Made by a program: the position numbers and the translations under genes. Positions 56,532 through 64,000 of a DNA stretch of 64,000 nt are shown piece after piece. The notes under the pieces are model-generated. The model made no database searches, was not told where the DNA came from, and saw nothing but the letters and a program-made list of their open reading frames with translations. This DNA is from Pseudomonas sp. 7SR1 (lineage in GTDB: Bacteria; Pseudomonadota; Gammaproteobacteria; Pseudomonadales; Pseudomonadaceae): contig NZ_LT707064.1 in NCBI RefSeq assembly GCF_900156465.1, positions 2,326,501-2,390,500 of the forward strand. Reading direction: 5' to 3'. Each line of letters starts with the position of its first letter. Position 1 is the stretch's first letter.

Positions 56532-57137
56532 TTATTCAGAAGGGATCTGCAGGGGCGACTGCTGCGGGGTTTGCGCCTCAGCCTTGCGTGCCGCTTCCAG
56601 CGCTTCGGCTTCTGCCTTGGCTCGGGCATCGGCGGTCTGCTGCAGTTGATCCAGTTGGGTGGGCGTCAGTTGCTGCAGGCGCAGCATCATGCGCTGTACC
56701 AGGTCACGGCGTATTTCGCCGCGCACTTCGCTGGACTCCTGGTCGGAACCGGTGATGTTGTTGCCGTCGTGCAGGTAGACCTTCTGCACCTGGAGCTTGT
56801 CGTCCAGCAGCATCAGGTTATTCCGGCCGCGCACTTCATAGCTCAGCACGCTGGACAGCTCGTACTCGGCCGAACGGCCGGCACCGGCGTAGCTCAAGCT
56901 GCGCTGGGTTTGCTGCTCGTTGGTCAGGACCAGCTTGTACGGTGCCCCGCTGTAGATTTTCACGCCGCTGCTCTCCAGCGTCTGGCGCAGCATTTTCACG
57001 GTGTCGCCATAGGCATCCCGTGCGCTGAGATCCAGCTCGGTGATGGCCAGCTCGGTGGTGCCGGTGCCCCGCAGCTGGAAGCCGCAGGCGCTCAGCAGGA
57101 CGGTCAGGCCCATGACCAGCAGATTACGTTTGATCAT
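56532..57137 (-). CDS. lptE: LPS-assembly lipoprotein LptE
   Basis: 201 residues. Signal peptide and lipobox LLSACG (Cys18). The RlpB/LptE pattern follows: FQLRGTGTTELAITELDLSARDAYGDTVKMLRQTLESSGVKI and LNDEQQTQRSLSYAGAGRSAEYELSS-like core. A Gln/Ala-rich C-terminal tail is typical for Pseudomonas. LptE plugs LptD in the outer membrane. 89 nt after leuS, with a palindrome between. Confidence 0.95.
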   Translation of the reverse strand: MIKRNLLVMGLTVLLSACGFQLRGTGTTELAITELDLSARDAYGDTVKMLRQTLESSGVKIYSGAPYKLVLTNEQQTQRSLSYAGAGRSAEYELSSVLSYEVRGRNNLMLLDDKLQVQKVYLHDGNNITGSDQESSEVRGEIRRDLVQRMMLRLQQLTPTQLDQLQQTADARAKAEAEALEAARKAEAQTPQQSPLQIPSE

Positions 57138-57194
57138 CTTGTTGCTCCCCTTGAAACCCTATGGGCCGACAGTGCGGCCCCGCAGGTCATATTC

Positions 57195-57218
57195 GGCGCC
57201 CGGCCGCGGCCGGGCGCC
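57195..57218. promoter_or_regulatory. 24-bp perfect GC palindrome between leuS and lptE
   Basis: GGCGCCCGGCCG and its exact complement with no loop bases other than the central CG. In the leuS-lptE mRNA it would fold into a very stable hairpin 8 nt after the leuS stop, without a T-run. It may lower or process downstream expression. Confidence 0.6.
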
Positions 57219-57226
57219 CGATCCAA

Positions 57227-60034
<2,808 letters not shown>

Positions 60035-60125
60035 TCAGGGCCGTTGGTCGCGGCGTCCTGCCGGTTTGCCCAGCGAAGCTAAGCTTCTCAATGGGGAGTG
60101 AGTCTTATCTTCAATGAGGTGAGGG

Positions 60126-60446
60126 ATGGTTGAATCACAACGAAAAGTCGCTACACCGGAGTTGTATGAAAAACTGATCGATCGTCTCGGGGTGGCCCTG
60201 GACGCTGCAAGAACCGCCGGTCGCTTGCGCGATGAGCGTCCGGCAGAGCTGGAACTGCGTGGCTTGAGCCCCGCAGAGTTCGAACTGGTCAAGGCTTACC
60301 TCGAACAGGTCGGACATCAGGCCCGCACAAGCGGGGCCCAGGTACTCCAGCGTCTCGATGCGCCCCGTTCGGCCAAGGTTGTCTGGCTCAAGGATCGGAC
60401 GCCCGACAAGGATGCTGCAAAGGTCCGGTCCATGCAGTTCAAGTAA
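60126..60446 (+). CDS. conserved hypothetical protein
   Basis: 106 residues, hydrophilic, mainly helical, with charged repeats (LDAARTAGRLRDERPAELELRGLSPAEFELVKAYLEQVGHQ) and a basic C-terminus ending VRSMQFK. I do not recognise a family. It is divergent from leuS, followed at 101 nt by the YdcF gene, and preceded by a GAGGTGAGGG-like ribosome site. A conserved Pseudomonas protein at this place is likely; function unknown. Confidence 0.75.
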   Translation: MVESQRKVATPELYEKLIDRLGVALDAARTAGRLRDERPAELELRGLSPAEFELVKAYLEQVGHQARTSGAQVLQRLDAPRSAKVVWLKDRTPDKDAAKVRSMQFK

Positions 60447-60547
60447 GCCGGATTCACGCGTGCTGCTTTTTTGATTCAAGGTCTTTTCGAATCTGTTGTC
60501 GCTTTGCGTCAACCCACCTAGGCTTCGGGCATCTATGGAGATGCCCG

Positions 60548-61309
60548 ATGCCGTTTCGCTATTTCATCAAACAGCTTTTATTACCTCCCGGCCTTCTGTT
60601 GCTGTTGCTGGCGCTTGCCTGGTGGTGGCGTGATTCCCGGCCGCGCCTGGCCCGCCTGTGTTTTATCGTGGGGCTGGGCGGTTTCTGGCTGATGAGCCTG
60701 CCGGTGGTGGTGCAGTGGAGTGCCAAGGGCCTGGAGCGCGAACCGCCTTTGCTGCACAGCGAATGGGCAGGTCTGGCCCAGCGGGCCGATGCCATCGTGA
60801 TACTGGGCTCGGGCCGCGAGCGCGGCGACCTGGCCTGGGGCGCCGACCAGCCCACTGGTGTCGGCCTGGAGCGCCAGCGTTATGCGGCGCGCCTGGCCAA
60901 GGCCTCGGGACTGCCGGTGCTGACCTCCGGCGGCCTGCACTACGGCAGCCCGCCCTCCGAGGCACAGTTGATGGCCGATTCGATGCGGGACGATTTCGGC
61001 GTCACCGTGCGCTGGCAGGAAGGGCGCAGCCGCACCACTTGGGAAAATGCCCGGATGAGCGCCGAGATCCTGCTGCCGGCGGGTATCAAGCGGGTCGTGG
61101 TGGTGACCCAGGCGTGGCACATGCCACGGGCGGTCATGAGCTTCGAACGGTCGGGATTTGAAGTGGTGCCGGCGCCGGTGGGTTTCCTGGGGCAGGACAA
61201 TGCGCGACCGCTGGGTGGCTGGATGCCGGAGTTCAAGTCGATCTGGCAATCAGGGCAGTTGATGAACGAGGCGGTGGGGCTGGTGGGGTATTGGTTGTTC
61301 TATCGCTGA
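60548..61309 (+). CDS. YdcF/ElyC family (DUF218) membrane protein
   Basis: 253 residues with two N-terminal membrane segments (LLLPPGLLLLLLALAWWW and LCFIVGLGGFWLMSLPVVVQW) and a periplasmic DUF218 domain: ADAIVILGSGRERGD, LPVLTSGGLHYGSPPSEAQLMAD, WQEGRSRTTWENARMSAEIL and VVVVTQAWHMPRAVMSFERSGF. E. coli ElyC of this family supports envelope integrity and undecaprenyl-lipid use. Role inferred from the family. Confidence 0.93.
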   Translation: MPFRYFIKQLLLPPGLLLLLLALAWWWRDSRPRLARLCFIVGLGGFWLMSLPVVVQWSAKGLEREPPLLHSEWAGLAQRADAIVILGSGRERGDLAWGADQPTGVGLERQRYAARLAKASGLPVLTSGGLHYGSPPSEAQLMADSMRDDFGVTVRWQEGRSRTTWENARMSAEILLPAGIKRVVVVTQAWHMPRAVMSFERSGFEVVPAPVGFLGQDNARPLGGWMPEFKSIWQSGQLMNEAVGLVGYWLFYR

Positions 61310-61333
61310 ACGGCCTTGTGATGAATGGCCTGT

Positions 61334-61462
61334 CTGTGGCGAGGGGGTTTTATCCCTGCTGGGCTGCGAAGCAGCCCCGAAAAAGAACCGACACTGTGGT
61401 GTGCCAGACAGTTTGAATGGGGGGCGCTTCGCGCCCCAGCGGGGATAAAGCCGCTCTCCATG
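61334..61462. repeat. long REP element between convergent ydcF-like and lnt
   Basis: CTGTGGCGAGGGGGTTTTATCC, a GGGCTGCGAAGCAGCCC hairpin, then GGGGCGCTTCGCGCCCC and AGCGGGGATAAAGCC at the right. A probable bidirectional transcription boundary. Confidence 0.75.
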
Positions 61463-61478
61463 GGGGCGGGAAAAGGCC

Positions 61479-63002
61479 TTAGACGGTCTTGGCCATCCGC
61501 CCCGCCATCAGCGCCCAGCCCACCAGCAACACACACAGGATGATCAATGGCCACGAGCGCCATTGCAGGTACGGTGTCAGTCCATGCATCGGCACCACGT
61601 CGCCATAGAGGATGCCTCGCTCGAATTGAGGGATCTGTGCGGTGATTTGCCCAAAGGGGTCGATCAGGCCGGTCACGCCGTTGTTGGTGGCGCGGATCAT
61701 CCAGCGACCGGCTTCCAGGGCACGCATCTGGGCCATTTGCAAGTGTTGCAAGGGGCCGATGGACGTGCCGAACCAGGTGTCGTTGCTGATGGTCAGCAGC
61801 AGGTCGCTGCGGGCCGACAGGCCTGCGGCGAATTCTGGATAGACCACTTCATAGCAGATGAACGGCGCGATCTGGTAACCCTTGGCCTGCAGCAATGGCT
61901 GGTCGGACGGGCCGCGGGCGAAATCCGACATGGGCAGGTCGAAGAACGCGATCAGGCCCCGCAGCAGGTCCTGCAGGGGCACGTATTCGCCGAACGGCAC
62001 CAGCTTCTGCTTGAGGTAGGTGCCGTCGCCTTCGCCGGTCACGGTGATGCCATTGAAATAGCGCTTCTCGTGGCGCACCAGTTGGCGAATCGGCACGCCG
62101 GTAATCAGCGCCGATTGCCGCTCGGCGGCGAAGTTGCCCATCATGTCCAGATAGCCCTGGGCAGATTCCTTGAGCACCGGGACCGCCGTTTCCGGCCAGA
62201 TCAGCAGGTCGACGCGTTTGGAGGCGAAGCTCATGTCGCGGTACAGGGCCAGTTGCGCGTTGAGCTGATCGGGGTCCCACTTCATGTTCTGTTCGATGTT
62301 GCCCTGGATCGCCGCGACACTCAGCGGGTCGCCCGAAGGGCTGGTCCAGGCATGCCCCTTGAGCGCCATGCCGACGATCCACGGGCCCGCCAGCAATGCC
62401 ACGCCGGCCGCGATGAATCCCTTGCGCCTGGCGCGGATCAGCCGGGGCGCGTTGTACAGCAGCGCAGCGGTCAGGGCCAGGGTGAAGGAAATCAGCCACA
62501 TTCCGCCCAGCGGCGCGAGGCCGGCCAGCGGACCGTCGAGCTGGCTGTAGCCGGAATACATCCAGGGGAATCCGGTGAGGAACCAGCCGCGAAAGGCCTC
62601 CTGGCCGAGCCAGAGCGCGGCGAAGGCCAGGGCGTCGGCCAATGGGGCTTCGTTGCGCCGCAGCCAGCGGGCCCAGAGCCAGGCGGGCAGGGCGAAGAAC
62701 CAGGCGATGGCGGCAACGAACAGCAGCATCAGCAGCCCGGCAAGCAATACCGAGGCGCCGCCGAAGTTATGGATGCTGACGTAGATCCAGCTGGTGCCGG
62801 CGCCAAACAGGCCGAAGCCGAAGCACCAGCCGCGGCCCCGGGCCTGGCGAGGGGAAAGCTCGCGCAACCCTGCGTAGAACAACCCCACCGCCAGCAGTGC
62901 CAGGGGCCAGATGTCGAAAGGCGCCAGGGCCAGGGTGGTGATCGCGCCGGCCGCCACGGCCAGCAGGTTACCGGGCCAGCCGGGGCGGGTTATCCAGCGC
63001 AT
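61479..63002 (-). CDS. lnt: apolipoprotein N-acyltransferase
   Basis: 507 residues. Several N-terminal membrane helices and a periplasmic nitrilase domain with the Glu-Lys-Cys triad visible as LLIWPETAVPVL (Glu), YLKQKLVPFGEYVP (Lys) and IAPFICYEVVYPEF (Cys). It completes lipoprotein maturation by N-acylating the lipidated cysteine. 27 nt after corC, same operon (ybeY-corC-lnt). Confidence 0.97.
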   Translation of the reverse strand: MRWITRPGWPGNLLAVAAGAITTLALAPFDIWPLALLAVGLFYAGLRELSPRQARGRGWCFGFGLFGAGTSWIYVSIHNFGGASVLLAGLLMLLFVAAIAWFFALPAWLWARWLRRNEAPLADALAFAALWLGQEAFRGWFLTGFPWMYSGYSQLDGPLAGLAPLGGMWLISFTLALTAALLYNAPRLIRARRKGFIAAGVALLAGPWIVGMALKGHAWTSPSGDPLSVAAIQGNIEQNMKWDPDQLNAQLALYRDMSFASKRVDLLIWPETAVPVLKESAQGYLDMMGNFAAERQSALITGVPIRQLVRHEKRYFNGITVTGEGDGTYLKQKLVPFGEYVPLQDLLRGLIAFFDLPMSDFARGPSDQPLLQAKGYQIAPFICYEVVYPEFAAGLSARSDLLLTISNDTWFGTSIGPLQHLQMAQMRALEAGRWMIRATNNGVTGLIDPFGQITAQIPQFERGILYGDVVPMHGLTPYLQWRSWPLIILCVLLVGWALMAGRMAKTV

Positions 63003-63029
63003 GTATGTCCTTAGCGGGTCTCGAGTGGT

Positions 63030-63869
63030 TTAACGGGCGATGGGTGACAGGCGCAGCAGGTGGATCCGGCGGCTGTCGGCGTTCAGGATGCGGAAGCGCC
63101 AGGAACCGATTTCCGTGGTTTCGTTGCGCTTGGGCAGGTGGCCGAAGGCGCTCATCACCAGGCCGCCGACGGTGTCGAACTCGTCGTCGGAGAACTGGCT
63201 GTCGAAGAACTCGTTGAAGTTCTCGATCGGCGTCAGGGCCTTGATCAGGAAGTCGCCGCTGGGCAACGGCTTGATGTAGCTGTCTTCTTCCACGTCATGC
63301 TCGTCCTCGATGTCGCCGACGATCTGCTCTAGCACGTCCTCGATGGTGACCAGCCCGGCCACGCCGCCGTACTCGTCGATGACGATGGCCATGTGGTTGT
63401 GGTTGGCGCGGAACTCGCGCAGCAGCACATTGAGGCGCTTGGATTCGGGCACGAAGGTGGCCGGACGCAGCAGGTCCTTGATGTTGAAGCTGTCGCCGTT
63501 CTCCTGGAGGATCAGCGGCAGCAGGTCCTTGGCCAGCAGCACGCCCATGACATCGTCGTGACTCTCGCCGACCACCGGATAGCGCGAGTGGGCCGAGTCC
63601 ACCACGGCTGGCAGGAATTCGCGGGGTGTCTGGGTCGCCTTGATGCTGATCATCTGCGAGCGCGGGACCATGATGTCCCGTACCTGCAGGTCAGCGACCT
63701 GGATGGCGCCCTCGACGATGGCCAGCGCTTCGCTGTCCAGCAGTTTGTTCTGGTGTGCATCGCGCAGCAGCTCCAGCAGCTCCTGGCGGTTTTTCGGCTC
63801 ATGGGCAAAAGCCTGGGTGAGCTTGCCCAGCCATGACTTCTGCCCGTTGGTCGATCGATCTTCGCTCAT
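63030..63869 (-). CDS. corC: CorC/HlyC family protein (CBS domains, Mg/Co efflux-associated)
   Basis: 279 residues, cytoplasmic: ALAIVEGAIQVADLQVRDIMVPRSQM leads into a CBS pair (to about 200), then a CorC_HlyC domain with FNEFFDSQFSDDEFDTVGGLVMSAFGHLPKRNE. The membrane DUF21 domain is absent, as in E. coli CorC. Positioned between ybeY and lnt as in many proteobacteria. It aids cobalt/magnesium efflux. Confidence 0.95.
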   Translation of the reverse strand: MSEDRSTNGQKSWLGKLTQAFAHEPKNRQELLELLRDAHQNKLLDSEALAIVEGAIQVADLQVRDIMVPRSQMISIKATQTPREFLPAVVDSAHSRYPVVGESHDDVMGVLLAKDLLPLILQENGDSFNIKDLLRPATFVPESKRLNVLLREFRANHNHMAIVIDEYGGVAGLVTIEDVLEQIVGDIEDEHDVEEDSYIKPLPSGDFLIKALTPIENFNEFFDSQFSDDEFDTVGGLVMSAFGHLPKRNETTEIGSWRFRILNADSRRIHLLRLSPIAR

Positions 63870-63909
63870 AGCGATTACTCTGAATCCTTTGTCGTTACAG
63901 GTTGATGTA

Positions 63910-64000
63910 TCAGTGTTCGTCGTCGGCGTAGGGGTCGGGATGACCCAACTCAGCTAGCAACGTTCGTTCCAGCGCTTCCATTTCCTCGGCTTCTTCATCT
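63910..64000 (-). CDS. ybeY: endoribonuclease YbeY, partial (C-terminal 29 residues)
   Basis: The minus strand is open from the window edge to a TGA at 63910-63912, reading DEEAEEMEALERTLLAELG and then HPDPYADDEH, the typical C-terminus of Pseudomonas YbeY. It lies 40 nt upstream of corC. The catalytic HGxLHLxGxDH part is outside the window. YbeY acts in 16S rRNA 3'-end maturation and ribosome quality control. Confidence 0.85.
   Translation of the reverse strand, partial: DEEAEEMEALERTLLAELGHPDPYADDEH

Overview
This window looks like a chromosomal segment of a Pseudomonas of the P. fluorescens group. The right two thirds carries a core gene order I recognise from pseudomonads: ppa-mtfA-dedA, eutC-eutB-eat-exaC-eatR, mpl-ubiX, proA-nadD-rsfS-rlmH-mrdA-rodA-mltB-rlpA-dacA-ybeD-lipB-lipA, and arfA/holA-lptE-leuS/lnt-corC-ybeY. 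High-GC codon use, many REP palindromes of the 'TGTGGGAGCGAGC' and 'TGTGGCGAGGGG' types, a GH68 levansucrase and two DUF6124-type genes fit this. The species call is inference; no rRNA or tRNA gene is visible.

Region 1 (1-2111) is a small accessory unit: a truncated LysR regulator facing a SnoaL-like protein and a zinc-less quinone-oxidoreductase-type dehydrogenase.

Region 2 (2116-14364) is the most interesting part: a compact, apparently orphan biosynthetic cluster in three transcription units plus a LysR regulator. The plus-strand unit encodes a free-standing adenylating enzyme, a SyrB2-type non-haem iron halogenase (His-X-Ala in place of the hydroxylase His-X-Asp), a FabH/KASIII-like enzyme with an altered catalytic triad, a carrier protein with a GGNS site and a TTC38-like TPR protein. 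The divergent minus unit encodes an MFS exporter, a second carrier protein and a BtrH-like acyltransferase/peptidase-fold protein. A third unit (overlapping genes, minus strand) encodes two GNATs, a methyltransferase, a left-handed beta-helix protein and an amidohydrolase. GCGTTA...TAACGC inverted repeats sit in the promoters of the cluster and of its LysR gene. The proposed logic is: activate a small acid, load it on the carrier, chlorinate an unactivated carbon, transfer or extend it, tailor it, export it. There is no NRPS/PKS megasynthase, so the product is probably a small chlorinated metabolite.

Region 3 (14736-20105) is accessory: a DUF1737 gene, a levansucrase lying between two direct copies of a 'structured leader + DUF6124 gene' module, and an S24/LexA-like phage-type repressor. 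The levansucrase promoter carries a perfect 18-bp palindrome that matches a LexA box. About 0.77 kb (18390-19160) has no gene I can support.

Region 4 (20106-31000) combines housekeeping genes with ethanolamine catabolism: permease, B12-dependent ammonia-lyase, acetaldehyde dehydrogenase, and the RpoN-dependent activator EatR. I can see -24/-12 promoters in front of both eat-eutBC and exaC.

Region 5 (31208-40754) contains peptidoglycan recycling (mpl), prenyl-FMN synthesis (ubiX), a YceK lipoprotein, a MORN-repeat/caspase-like lipoprotein, MaoC, CidA/LrgB, a LON-domain protein, a DedA-PAP2 fusion and a 3-methyladenine glycosylase.

Region 6 (40941-64000) is core: proline and NAD synthesis, ribosome silencing and methylation, the rod elongasome, lipoate synthesis, peptidoglycan hydrolases, ribosome rescue (arfA with an internal hairpin), DNA polymerase delta, LPS assembly, leucyl-tRNA synthetase, lipoprotein acylation and the start of a corC-ybeY unit.
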